A DNA stretch of 64,000 nucleotides from JASJAR01 sp038530285 (GTDB lineage: Bacteria; Pseudomonadota; Alphaproteobacteria; Rhodobacterales; Rhodobacteraceae), in contig JBCBCY010000010.1 of NCBI GenBank assembly GCA_038530285.1, positions 62,001 to 126,000 of the forward strand, given 5' to 3'. Numbering within the stretch: the stretch's first letter is position 1; every line of letters starts with the position of its first letter. Below are positions 16,701 to 24,990 of the stretch, piece after piece. The notes below the pieces were generated by a model, which was given only the letters and a program-made list of their open reading frames with translations, had not been told where the DNA came from and made no database searches. Both the position numbers and the translations under genes were made by a program.

Positions 16701-17383
16701 TGCGCTGGCTGGCGGTGCTCGTGGCGCTGGCCGCTCCGGCGTCCGCCCAAACCATCGCCGAGGCGCGCTACGACGATCCCACCACGCGCTACGCCCATGG
16801 GGTGCTCGGCGATGCGGTGGAATGGGGCGCATTGGTCCTCACGACGCGCGACGGGCGCCGGCTGAAATACGTCCTGCCCCGCGAACGGGTGTTTGAAGAC
16901 CTCGCACCGCGTCTGGCCGATCTTGACGGGGACGGCGCGCCGGAAGTCATCACGGTCGAGGCGCACCAGAATTTCGGCGCCCGCCTGGCGATCTATGGCG
17001 CGGACGGTCTGATCACCGCCACCGATTGGATCGGACGGCGCAACCGCTGGCTCGCCCCCATCGGGGCGGCTGACTTCGACGGCGACGGCCAGGTCGATAT
17101 CGCCTATGTGGACCGGCCGCATCTGGCCAAGACCCTCCGCGTCTTCGCCTATGACGGCACCCTGACAGAGGTTGGCCAGATCGCGGGGTATTCGAACCAC
17201 CGCATCGGCGAAGACTTTATTTCGGGCGGGGTGCGCGACTGCGGGCAGGGGCCCGAAATGGTCCTCGCCCGGGGCGATTGGTCCGGCATGGTCGCCCTGC
17301 GCTTTACCGGCAGCGGCTTCACCGAGACCCCGCTTGGCCGCGACACCTCCCAACCTGCCTTTGCGGCGGCCTTGGGCTGCTAG
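16700..17383 (+). CDS. Exported VCBS/FG-GAP-repeat-like protein
   Basis: 227 aa with a short signal peptide (ends ASAQT, residue ~18). Two calcium-binding-like loops, DLDGDGAPEV near residue 75 and DFDGDGQVDI near 130, occur at FG-GAP/VCBS spacing, suggesting a partial beta-propeller. It starts on the ferredoxin stop codon. No enzymatic motif. A role linked to the ferredoxin is not evident; coupling may be coincidental packing. Confidence 0.75.
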   Translation: MRWLAVLVALAAPASAQTIAEARYDDPTTRYAHGVLGDAVEWGALVLTTRDGRRLKYVLPRERVFEDLAPRLADLDGDGAPEVITVEAHQNFGARLAIYGADGLITATDWIGRRNRWLAPIGAADFDGDGQVDIAYVDRPHLAKTLRVFAYDGTLTEVGQIAGYSNHRIGEDFISGGVRDCGQGPEMVLARGDWSGMVALRFTGSGFTETPLGRDTSQPAFAAALGC

Positions 17384-17394
17384 GGTCTTCATCG

Positions 17395-17433
17395 GCCCAA
17401 AAATACCGCGGGGTTTGGGGCAGAGCCCCAATA
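17395..17433 (-). repeat. Dispersed hairpin element, copy B
   Basis: AAAAATACCGCGGGG box plus inverted repeat TTGGGGC (17415-17421), loop AGA, GCCCCAA (17425-17431). It lies between convergent VCBS-like (+) and purD (-) genes, 48 bp past the purD stop, in the same orientation as copies A, C and D. Confidence 0.75.
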
Positions 17434-17480
17434 AAACATGTCGTCGGGCACCAGCCCGCCCACCGGATCAGCCTTTCAGA

Positions 17481-18740
17481 TCAGCCTTTGCCCAAAGCCC
17501 GCCAGCCGATGTCGCGCCGAACCTGCGCGCCGGGAAACTCAATCGCGTCGACCATCCCGTAAGCCCGCTCCGCCGCCGCCGCCAGGCTCGCCCCGCGCGC
17601 GGTGACGTTCAAAACCCGCCCGCCTGCCGCCACCATCGACCCGTCCACCACCGCAGTTCCGGCGTGGAACACCTGCCGGTGCGAATCCTCGACCAGCGCG
17701 TCCAGCCCCCCGATCGCAGCACCTGTCTGGGGCGTGCCGGGATAGCCCGGTGCGGCCATCACCACCGTCATCGCATGATCATCGGCCCAATCGATGCGCG
17801 CCTCCCCCAAACGCCCCTCGGCAGCGGCCTGAACCGCGTCTAGAACCTGCCCCCCCAGCCGCATCATCAGAACCTGACATTCAGGGTCGCCGAAGCGTAC
17901 GTTGTATTCCACCAGGCGCGGCGCCCCGTCTTCGATCATCAGGCCCACATACAGCACACCCCGGTAGGGGGTGCCGCGCCGCGCCATCTCCGCCAGGGTC
18001 GGGCGCACGATCTCTGCCATGGCGCGCGCGGTCACGGTCTCGTCCATGACCGGCGCGGGGGAATAGGCCCCCATCCCGCCGGTGTTGGGCCCGGTGTCGC
18101 CTTCGCCGATGCGCTTGTGATCCTGTGCGGTCCCCATCGCCAAGACGTCTTCGCCGTCGGCCAGCACGAAGAAACTCGCTTCCTCGCCGGTCATGAAGTC
18201 TTCGATGACAATCTCTGCGCCGGGATCTGCCAGCAGATGATCGACCGCCGCGCGCGCCTCGTCCAGGGTCATCGCCACGACCACACCTTTGCCAGCCGCC
18301 AGCCCATCGGCCTTCACAACGATCGGCGCACCTTTTTCGTCAATGTAAGCATGGGCTTGTGCCGTGTCCTCAAACCGCGCCCAGCCGGCGGTCGGCACGC
18401 CTGCTGCATCGCAAATCTCTTTGGTGAACGCTTTGGAGGCTTCCAGCCGGGCCGCCGCACCTGACGGTCCGAACACCGCCAGACCAGCATCGCGCAACCG
18501 GTCGGCCACCCCGGCGGCCAGCGGCGCTTCGGGCCCCACCACCACCAGATCGACCGCATTGGCCTCGGCAAAAACCGCCACCGCGCCGCCATCCAAAATG
18601 TCCAGGGCTGCGTTTTCGGCAATCTGGGCCGTGCCCGGGTTGCCCGGGGCCACGATCAGCCGGTCGCATTTGGGGTTCTGCTTGATCGCCCAGGCCAGGG
18701 CATGTTCGCGCCCGCCACTGCCCAAAATCAGAATGTTCAC
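17481..18740 (-). CDS. purD: Phosphoribosylamine-glycine ligase
   Basis: Second step of de novo purine synthesis: joins glycine to 5-phosphoribosylamine with ATP. 419 aa, full length. Seen: N-terminal MNILILGSGGREHALAWA, ATP-grasp elements APIVVKADGLAAGKGVVVA and EDFMTGEEASFFVL, the signature-like segment GPNTGGMGAYSPAP, and VEYNVRFGDPECQ. Single-gene unit, convergent with the VCBS-like gene and divergent from the GRDP-like pair. Confidence 0.96.
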   Translation of the reverse strand: MNILILGSGGREHALAWAIKQNPKCDRLIVAPGNPGTAQIAENAALDILDGGAVAVFAEANAVDLVVVGPEAPLAAGVADRLRDAGLAVFGPSGAAARLEASKAFTKEICDAAGVPTAGWARFEDTAQAHAYIDEKGAPIVVKADGLAAGKGVVVAMTLDEARAAVDHLLADPGAEIVIEDFMTGEEASFFVLADGEDVLAMGTAQDHKRIGEGDTGPNTGGMGAYSPAPVMDETVTARAMAEIVRPTLAEMARRGTPYRGVLYVGLMIEDGAPRLVEYNVRFGDPECQVLMMRLGGQVLDAVQAAAEGRLGEARIDWADDHAMTVVMAAPGYPGTPQTGAAIGGLDALVEDSHRQVFHAGTAVVDGSMVAAGGRVLNVTARGASLAAAAERAYGMVDAIEFPGAQVRRDIGWRALGKG

Positions 18741-18858
18741 GGCCGCGCCCCCAAGGTGTGTTGCCGCGCTGATACAAGACCAACGCCCGCGCCTTCAACC
18801 CTTGGCGCGTGCCATTGTCTGGTCAAATTGGCCGCTTAAAGGGTCCTCAGACGCTGAG

Positions 18859-19551
18859 ATGAGACCGCACATGCGCGACCGAGACCTTTGGGACCGGGTG
18901 AACCGCACGCCCATCGCACCCTACGAGCCGCCGGGCCCGAAATGGCGCCAGGGCGAGGTCGCGCCGACCCGCCTTGGCCACATCTTGATGCGCGACCACC
19001 GCTGGACCCTGGCCTATGCCACCCGCGCGATCGCGGAATACCGCCGCTTTATCTACCTGTCGCGGATGTCAGACACCCATGTGACCCCGTCCGAAGTGGT
19101 CGACCAGGTGTGGCACGCGCATATGTCCGACACCGAAGACTATCAGGCCTTTTCGACCGCCGTCGCCGGCACCTTGATCCACCACGAACCCTGCGAAGGG
19201 CCCGAAGCCATGCCGCGGTATGCGCGGCAATTCATGGACACCGGCACGCTCTACCGGGCTGAGTTCGGCACCACACCACCGGCAGATATCTGGGACTTTC
19301 GCACCGCCCCCGAAATCGCGGGCGACCAAAGACAAGGCCGCCGCGCGCGCTGGATCGGGACGGCCGCCGGTTTTGCCACCGCGATAGGCTTGGCCGCCCT
19401 GGCCATTGCGCTGGGTCGTCATGGCTGGGCCACCTTTGGGCTGTTTGTCGGCGCCGTCACAGGCACAATCGTCACCATCGTTCTCGACCCCAAAGTCCCC
19501 GGTCCGCAGTACCAGTCTTCGGATGGTGGCGGCAGCGGCTGCGGAGACTGA
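18859..19551 (+). CDS. GRDP-like (DUF1399-type) membrane-anchored protein A
   Basis: 230 aa. Residues ~50-135 resemble the glycine-rich-domain-containing-protein-like region: a helical segment AIAEYRRFIYLSRM followed by VDQVWHAHMSDTEDYQAF, the family's W-H-x-H motif. Two hydrophobic helices follow (~175-215) and the tail ends GGGSGCGD. No catalytic role is established. ATG 18859 or ATG 18871 could start it; neither has a strong ribosome-binding site. A paralogue follows after four bases, so the two form a pair, probably one transcript divergent from purD. Confidence 0.72.
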   Translation: MRPHMRDRDLWDRVNRTPIAPYEPPGPKWRQGEVAPTRLGHILMRDHRWTLAYATRAIAEYRRFIYLSRMSDTHVTPSEVVDQVWHAHMSDTEDYQAFSTAVAGTLIHHEPCEGPEAMPRYARQFMDTGTLYRAEFGTTPPADIWDFRTAPEIAGDQRQGRRARWIGTAAGFATAIGLAALAIALGRHGWATFGLFVGAVTGTIVTIVLDPKVPGPQYQSSDGGGSGCGD

Positions 19552-19555
19552 CGTC

Positions 19556-20257
19556 ATGCGCACCAACCCCGGCCTTTGGAAACGCCTGTGTGCCCACCGG
19601 TTTGATGCCGCAAAAGGCACCGCACCTTACAGTGTGAAACTGGCCCAGACCGAAGGTTGGTCGGCGGGTGACACGACCCGCGTGATTGAGGAATACCGCC
19701 GGTTTTTGTACCTTGCCCGCGCCCGCGGCCTCGATCCGGTGGCGCCTTTGCCCATCGATGCGGCCTGGAAAGTGCACCTGACGTATACGCGCAACTATTG
19801 GGAGGTTTTGGTGCCCGACGTCCTGGGCCGGCCCTTGCACCGGCATGCCTTGGCCCAATCTGACACCGCCCGCCGCAAAACGGCCTTTGGCGCGCTCACA
19901 TCTGCCTACGAAGAAGACTTCGGCGCGTCCCCACCGCCCGACATCTGGGTCGACCCGGCACGCAAGACATGGGGCCATTGGGTTGCCATCTTGATGTTCG
20001 GCGGGGTGGCGGGCGGTTTTGCCTCGTTTGGCTTGATGTTCCTGGTCGCGGCGCTGTTCGGGATCGACACAGGCGACGGCACGGTGGATACCTCGGTCGA
20101 ACGCGCCGGGGCCGCGCTGTTCATGCTGTGTTGGGCAGCCGCGTTCTTCTCGCCGCTTTGGGCCTGGCTTTTGACGCGCGGGCACCCGCGCCTGAAATCC
20201 TCAAACCGCGTCAGGCCCGCAACCGAAATAGGGATCTCTTTCGGCGACAGTGACTAA
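19556..20257 (+). CDS. GRDP-like (DUF1399-type) membrane-anchored protein B
   Basis: 233 aa paralogue of the preceding gene: EEYRRFLYLARAR, then the equivalent of the W-H-x-H motif as IDAAWKVHLTYTRNYWEV, where the first His is Lys. Two membrane helices (~145-170 and ~190-215) and a short cytoplasmic tail follow. Its ATG lies 4 bp after the stop of protein A. The different second motif suggests the two have specialised or act as a heteromer (inference). Confidence 0.72.
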   Translation: MRTNPGLWKRLCAHRFDAAKGTAPYSVKLAQTEGWSAGDTTRVIEEYRRFLYLARARGLDPVAPLPIDAAWKVHLTYTRNYWEVLVPDVLGRPLHRHALAQSDTARRKTAFGALTSAYEEDFGASPPPDIWVDPARKTWGHWVAILMFGGVAGGFASFGLMFLVAALFGIDTGDGTVDTSVERAGAALFMLCWAAAFFSPLWAWLLTRGHPRLKSSNRVRPATEIGISFGDSD

Positions 20258-20299
20258 GCCTGCTTGGCCTTCGCGCGCGGCCCCTTTAGGCTGGCCGCC

Positions 20300-21868
20300 A
20301 TGGACCTGATCGACGACCCCACCCCCGGCTCGAACACGCCTGAATTCACCGTCTCCGAAATCGCGGGCACGGTGAAAAAGCTGGTGGAAACCGAACTGGG
20401 CTGGGTGCGCGTGAAAGGCGAGGTGGGCCGGGTCGTCCATGCCCGCTCTGGCCATCTGTACTTTGACCTCAAAGACGACCGTTCTGTCCTTTCGGCCATG
20501 ACCTGGAAGGGCCAGATCAAAGACATCGGCATGATGCCCGAAGAAGGGATGGAAGTCGTCGCCGAAGGCCGTATGACCGCCTCGGGCTTCCAGTCAAAAT
20601 TTGCCTTGAACGCTCTGCGCATCGCGGTGGCCGGTGAAGGCGCGCTGATGGCGCTTTTGGAAAAACGCAAAAAAGCGCTGGCCGCCGAAGGGCTGTTTGA
20701 CGAGGCCCGCAAAACACCGCTGCCCTATCTGCCTGAAATCATCGGCGTCGTGACCTCGCCCCAGGGGGCGGTAATCCGCGACATCCTGCACCGGCTGCGC
20801 GACCGTTTCCCGCGCAAGGTGCTGGTCTGGCCCGTGGCCGTGCAGGGCGAGGCTTGCGCGCCCCAGGTGGCCGCGGCGATCAAAGGCTTCAACGCGATGA
20901 CCCACGGCGGCGCCCTGCCGCGCCCCGATGTGCTTATCGTCGCGCGCGGTGGCGGGTCCATCGAAGACCTTTGGGGCTTCAACGAAGAGGTGGTCGCGCG
21001 GGCCGCGGCCGCCTCGGACATCCCGCTGATCTCGGCGGTGGGCCATGAAACCGACACCACGCTGATTGATTTTGTGTCCGACCGGCGCGCGCCGACACCC
21101 ACAGCGGCGGCGGAAATGGCCGTGCCGGTGCGGTCTGAACTTCTGGCCTGGGTCGAAGCCGCAGGCGCGCGCGCAGCCGGCGGGCTGGAACGCGGCCTGT
21201 CCAACCGCCGCCAGCGTCTGGCCGATCTTGCGCGCGCCTTGCCGCGCCCCGAAGGGCTGACCGGCCCCGCGCGCCAGCGCCTCGATTTGGGCGAAGCGAA
21301 ATTGCGCGGCGCCCTGGGCGCCATGGTTCAGGCCAAAGGTGCCCGGTTTGCCGGCATCTCAGGGGGGTTGCGGCCTGCCGCCCTGCGCAGCCGGCTGGCC
21401 GACCGCAAGGGCGCCTTGACAACCCTTGCCACACGGCTGCCGCCTGCTCTGCGCCGCACCGTCATCGACCGGCAACGCGGTCTGGCCCAACTCACGGCGC
21501 GTCTCAACACCGGCACCGCTGCCCGGGATATCGACCGCGCGCGCGGCGAGGTGGCGCGCCTGGGCGGCCGGCTGGATCGGGCCGCCAGCCTGGCCGCGCG
21601 CCGCGCCAACGACCGGATTACTGCGCTGTCGCGCACCCTTGGCACGCTGTCATATGAAAACACGCTGGCACGCGGCTACGCTGTGGTTTGGGACGCCGAC
21701 CGTCTGGTCGCGCGGGCAGGGGACCTGGGGGCCGCGACCCATCTTGATATCCAGTTTGCCGATGGCCGCGAAACCGTCACCCGCGGCACCGCCGCTTCGG
21801 TCCCTCAGCCCCCCAAAAAGAAACCGAAATCCCCCCCGCCGCCTGAGGATCAAGGCAGCCTGTTCTAG
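20300..21868 (+). CDS. xseA: Exodeoxyribonuclease VII large subunit
   Basis: Catalytic subunit of the single-strand DNA exonuclease VII. 522 aa. Seen: N-terminal OB-fold (VSEIAGTVKKLVETELGWVR, GHLYFDLKDDRSVLS), catalytic domain with IGVVTSPQGAVIRDI, LIVARGGGSIEDLWGFNEE and ISAVGHETDTTLIDFVSD, then a long coiled-coil region and the C-terminal TLGTLSYENTLARGYAVV. ATG 20300 is chosen because the OB-fold begins soon after it. xseB is not adjacent. Confidence 0.95.
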   Translation: MDLIDDPTPGSNTPEFTVSEIAGTVKKLVETELGWVRVKGEVGRVVHARSGHLYFDLKDDRSVLSAMTWKGQIKDIGMMPEEGMEVVAEGRMTASGFQSKFALNALRIAVAGEGALMALLEKRKKALAAEGLFDEARKTPLPYLPEIIGVVTSPQGAVIRDILHRLRDRFPRKVLVWPVAVQGEACAPQVAAAIKGFNAMTHGGALPRPDVLIVARGGGSIEDLWGFNEEVVARAAAASDIPLISAVGHETDTTLIDFVSDRRAPTPTAAAEMAVPVRSELLAWVEAAGARAAGGLERGLSNRRQRLADLARALPRPEGLTGPARQRLDLGEAKLRGALGAMVQAKGARFAGISGGLRPAALRSRLADRKGALTTLATRLPPALRRTVIDRQRGLAQLTARLNTGTAARDIDRARGEVARLGGRLDRAASLAARRANDRITALSRTLGTLSYENTLARGYAVVWDADRLVARAGDLGAATHLDIQFADGRETVTRGTAASVPQPPKKKPKSPPPPEDQGSLF

Positions 21869-21880
21869 GCGCTTCATCCT

Positions 21881-21930
21881 GGCAGAAATACTCCGGGGGG
21901 GAGCGAAGCGATGGGGGCAGAGCCCCCGCC
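21881..21930 (-). repeat. Dispersed hairpin element, copy C
   Basis: AGAAATACTCCGGGGGG box, a 13-nt insert, then GGGGGC (21913-21918), loop AGA, GCCCCC (21922-21927). It lies between convergent xseA (+) and the small secreted protein gene (-), 37 bp past the stop of the latter. Confidence 0.75.
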
Positions 21931-21966
21931 AGCGCGGCACGCCAGGCGTGGCGCAAATCCTGAAGC

Positions 21967-22356
21967 CTAAACGCCCACCATCGGCCCGTTGCAGGTCATT
22001 TGCGCGTCCGACACCTGCGCCGAATAGGTCGACCCGGCGCCCGCCTCATCCACAAAGGTCGCCAGAAACCCGCCCGGTGCGGCCAGAAACTGCCAGCATT
22101 GCGGCCCGTCGAGGTTTTCGTACACAAAACAGATGTTATCGCCGTCCGGATACCACCGCCCCGCATGGCATTCACCATCCGCAAAGGCCCATTCCACGCG
22201 CCGGTCGCCCAGATGCCGCTCCATCCCGTGGAACTGACCCTCAATGTTGTAAATGACCGTCCGCCCCCGCGTCAGCGCATCGAAGGCGTCTGCACTCATG
22301 GTGTCCGCCACGGCCGGCGTTGCGCCAAGGCCCAGAATCAAAGCAAATCTCAACAT
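21967..22356 (-). CDS. Small secreted hypothetical protein
   Basis: 129 aa with a clear signal peptide (LRFALILGLGATPAVAD, mature from ~residue 18). The mature part has five scattered cysteines or tryptophans in short beta-like segments (GECHAGRWYPDGDNICFVYE, GPQCWQF). I do not recognise the family; it looks like one of the small periplasmic proteins common in this bacterial group. ATG 22356 directly precedes the signal sequence. Single gene, convergent with xseA. Confidence 0.7.
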   Translation of the reverse strand: MLRFALILGLGATPAVADTMSADAFDALTRGRTVIYNIEGQFHGMERHLGDRRVEWAFADGECHAGRWYPDGDNICFVYENLDGPQCWQFLAAPGGFLATFVDEAGAGSTYSAQVSDAQMTCNGPMVGV

Positions 22357-22455
22357 GGCCGAAGTGTCGCATGGCATTGCGTGCGCTCATAGGTCGTTTT
22401 TGTCTCACCGGTACGGGCCGCAACCGCCTATGCTCGGGCAAACAGGGATTGGGTC

Positions 22456-24150
22456 ATGGCACTGGACGACAAATCCTCCGGCAAGGGGGTCTGGAAAGAC
22501 GGACGCGGACGCGGGCGGCGCACCCCCAAGGGCCGCCAGCTTGACGATGCCGCCCTGGCTGAGGTCCAAGCCCGTCTGGGCGACCGGCCCCGGCGCCGCG
22601 ATCTTCTGATCGAGCATCTGCATCTGATCCAGGACGCTTACGGCCATCAATCGGCGGCCCATCTGCGCGCCCTGGCCGAAGAGATGCGCCTGTCCATGGC
22701 CGAGGTTTGGGAGGTCGCGACCTTTTATGCCCATTTCGACCCCCTGCGCGAAGACGACACGCCCCCGCCAGCGCTGACCATCCGGGTCTGTGACAGCCTG
22801 TCGTGCGAACTGGCCGGCGCCCAGGCACTGAAAGCCGCCCTTGAAGCGGGGTCCGACCCGTCGCAGGTCCGCGTGCTGCGCGCGCCCTGCATGGGCCGCT
22901 GCGACACCGCCCCCGTCGCCGAAGTCGGTCACCACCACATTGACCGTGCCACGCCAGAACGGGTCTTGGCCGCAGCCGCAGAAGGCGACACCGAGGCGCG
23001 CATCCCCGACTACGAAGGCTTTTTCCGCTACCGCGGGGCCGGGGGCTACCGGGTGCTGGCAGACCTGCGCGCCCATGGCGACTGGGAAAAGGTGCAAGCC
23101 GACATCAAAGCCTCCGGCCTGCGCGGCCTTGGCGGGGCGGGCTTCCCGTCGGGCACCAAATGGGGCTTTGTGCGCGCCCACGCCGGGCCCCGCTATCTGG
23201 CGGTGAACGGCGATGAAGGCGAACCGGGCACGTTCAAGGACCGCTACTACCTCGAACGCAGCCCGCATCTGTTTTTGGAAGGCATGTTGATCGCCGCCTG
23301 GGCCGTCGAAGCGGAACGCGTGTTCATTTACATGCGCGATGAATACCCTGCCGTGTTGCATATCCTGGCCGAAGAGATCGCCGCGCTGGAAACAGCAGGC
23401 ATCGTCGCGCCGGGCTATATCGACCTGCGCCGGGGGGCGGGGGCGTATATCTGCGGCGAAGAAAGTGCCATGATCGAAAGCATCGAAGGCAAGCGGGGCC
23501 TGCCGCGCCACCGCCCGCCTTACGTGGCCGAGGTTGGCATTTTTGGCCGCCCGACGCTGGTGCACAATGTCGAAACCCTGCATTGGATCGCGCGCATCTG
23601 CCGCGAGGGGCCAGAGGTTCTGTCGCGCCACGAAAAGAACGGGCGGGTGGGGCTGCGCAGCTATTCGGTGTCAGGCCGCGTGGCCGATCCGGGCGTGTAC
23701 CTTTTGCCAGCCGGGTCCACGATCACCGATATCATCGCGGCGGCAGGCGGCATGGCAGAGGGCCATGTGTTCAAAGCCTATCAGCCCGGCGGGCCATCCT
23801 CGGGGCTGTTGCCTGCCACATTGAACGACGTGCCCTTGGATTTCGACACGCTGCAACCTCATGGGTCCTTTATTGGCTCGGCGGCTGTGGTGGTTCTGTC
23901 CGACCAGGATTCGGCCCGCGACGCCGCCCTGAACATGCTGCGGTTTTTCGAAGATGAAAGCTGCGGGCAATGCACGCCCTGCCGGGTGGGCTGCGAAAAG
24001 GCGGTCAAGCTGATGCAGGCGGACCGCTGGGATCAGCCGCTTTTGGAAGACCTGTGCGAGGTGATGGTCGATGCCTCCATTTGCGGGCTGGGCCAAGCCG
24101 CCCCCAACCCGATCAAGCTGGTGATGAAGCACTTTCCAGACGAGGTTTAG
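22456..24150 (+). CDS. Fused NuoE-NuoF-type diaphorase, formate dehydrogenase beta (FdsGB-like) subunit
   Basis: 564 aa. Residues ~30-165 are a NuoE-like [2Fe-2S] domain with Cys112, Cys117, Cys145 and Cys149 (VCDSLSC, APCMGRC). The rest is NuoF-like: GLGGAGFPSGTKWGF for FMN, YLAVNGDEGEPGTFKDRYY, AYICGEESAMIESIEG for NADH, and SCGQCTPCRVGC for the [4Fe-4S] cluster. Such fused proteins pass electrons between NAD and a molybdenum formate dehydrogenase. No catalytic alpha subunit or fdhD lies in the window; the next 1.5 kb is non-syntenic-looking DNA, so the operon may have been broken, or the subunit works with a partner encoded elsewhere. Confidence 0.88.
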   Translation: MALDDKSSGKGVWKDGRGRGRRTPKGRQLDDAALAEVQARLGDRPRRRDLLIEHLHLIQDAYGHQSAAHLRALAEEMRLSMAEVWEVATFYAHFDPLREDDTPPPALTIRVCDSLSCELAGAQALKAALEAGSDPSQVRVLRAPCMGRCDTAPVAEVGHHHIDRATPERVLAAAAEGDTEARIPDYEGFFRYRGAGGYRVLADLRAHGDWEKVQADIKASGLRGLGGAGFPSGTKWGFVRAHAGPRYLAVNGDEGEPGTFKDRYYLERSPHLFLEGMLIAAWAVEAERVFIYMRDEYPAVLHILAEEIAALETAGIVAPGYIDLRRGAGAYICGEESAMIESIEGKRGLPRHRPPYVAEVGIFGRPTLVHNVETLHWIARICREGPEVLSRHEKNGRVGLRSYSVSGRVADPGVYLLPAGSTITDIIAAAGGMAEGHVFKAYQPGGPSSGLLPATLNDVPLDFDTLQPHGSFIGSAAVVVLSDQDSARDAALNMLRFFEDESCGQCTPCRVGCEKAVKLMQADRWDQPLLEDLCEVMVDASICGLGQAAPNPIKLVMKHFPDEV

Positions 24151-24378
24151 GCCCCGCGCGGCGCGCGACCTCGCTGCACCGAAGGTCGGGTTTGAGCCCA
24201 AATTGACTGATGCTGCACGGCGCACGAATGGCAGAGGTGCGGGGACTTCGGCCACTCGCGGCGGTCACCGCGGCTGTCAACGACACGGAGAGAGCCGCCG
24301 AAGCCGTGTTTTGAAACGCGAGAGGGTGGCGCTGTCCCGCTCTGCGAAGGGACGGTACCTTGAGGAAAGGTGCCTTGG
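24151..24378. other. Gene-free stretch after the diaphorase gene
   Basis: 228 bp between the diaphorase stop and the end of the GNAT gene. No frame here has plausible coding character. A GC-rich half-palindrome just after the stop (around 24152-24168, CCGCGCGGCGCGCG) could act as a weak terminator. The rest resembles degraded sequence. Confidence 0.5.
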
Positions 24379-24990
24379 CTAAAGCGGTTTCGTCAGCAGG
24401 ATCCAGTCGTTCCCCGGGCCGTCCCAGCCACCCTTTAGGATGGGGCGGCGGGCCATCTCGGTATAGCCATAGGCGGCGTAGAGCGCGCGCGCTGGCGCGT
24501 TGGCGTCGGCGACGACTAAGCAGATCAGATCGTGGCGCCCGGCGCGGGCAATGGCCTCGGCTGTGTCGAGCAGTCGGCGGGCGAGGCCCTGGCGGCGGGC
24601 GCTCTCGACAGTGGCGACGTCGTTTAGGTACCAGCTGCCGAGGACGAGGTTTTGAAGCTCAAGAACGGGGAGGTAGATGCCGGCCTCAGTGAGTCCCATG
24701 GGCTCCAGCCCAATAGGATTCCCCAACAATACCGCCTCGACGCCCTCGCCTCGATCCACGACGACCATGGTCTGTCCGTCTTCCATGCGGCCGATTTGGC
24801 GGAGGCGGCCGATTTCCCACGGATCGCCCTGAGCGCCAGCCTTCTCCTGCCAGTGGTGCAGCAGGAGGCCGCCCGAGGCTGCGTTGTTGAGCCGCGCGAC
24901 GACCGCTGCATCCTCGCGCCGGAAGGGGCGAAGCGGCGGCGCGAGCAGGATCGGGCAAGCGGCTTCCGTGACCATGGGCGTGCTGGGCAT
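24379..24990 (-). CDS. GNAT-family N-acetyltransferase
   Basis: 203 aa. Acetyl-CoA-dependent acyltransferase fold: LRPFRREDAAVVARLNNAA at the start, then the acetyl-CoA motif A region LVLGSWYLNDVATVESARRQ and GLARRLLDTAEAIARAG, and ANAPARALYAAYGYTEMARR near the C-terminus. The acceptor is unknown. ATG 24990 follows GAGGGA with ~10 nt spacing. The gene is isolated, with ~230 bp and ~730 bp of apparently gene-free DNA on its two sides, which suggests it arrived separately from its neighbours. Confidence 0.85.
   Translation of the reverse strand: MPSTPMVTEAACPILLAPPLRPFRREDAAVVARLNNAASGGLLLHHWQEKAGAQGDPWEIGRLRQIGRMEDGQTMVVVDRGEGVEAVLLGNPIGLEPMGLTEAGIYLPVLELQNLVLGSWYLNDVATVESARRQGLARRLLDTAEAIARAGRHDLICLVVADANAPARALYAAYGYTEMARRPILKGGWDGPGNDWILLTKPL

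Noticed and set aside
16284..17400. Upstream remains of the rest of DnaE2
   Set aside because: Searched the minus strand upstream of the OB-fold gene; the DNA is taken by intact ferredoxin and VCBS-like genes, and no polymerase motifs appear.
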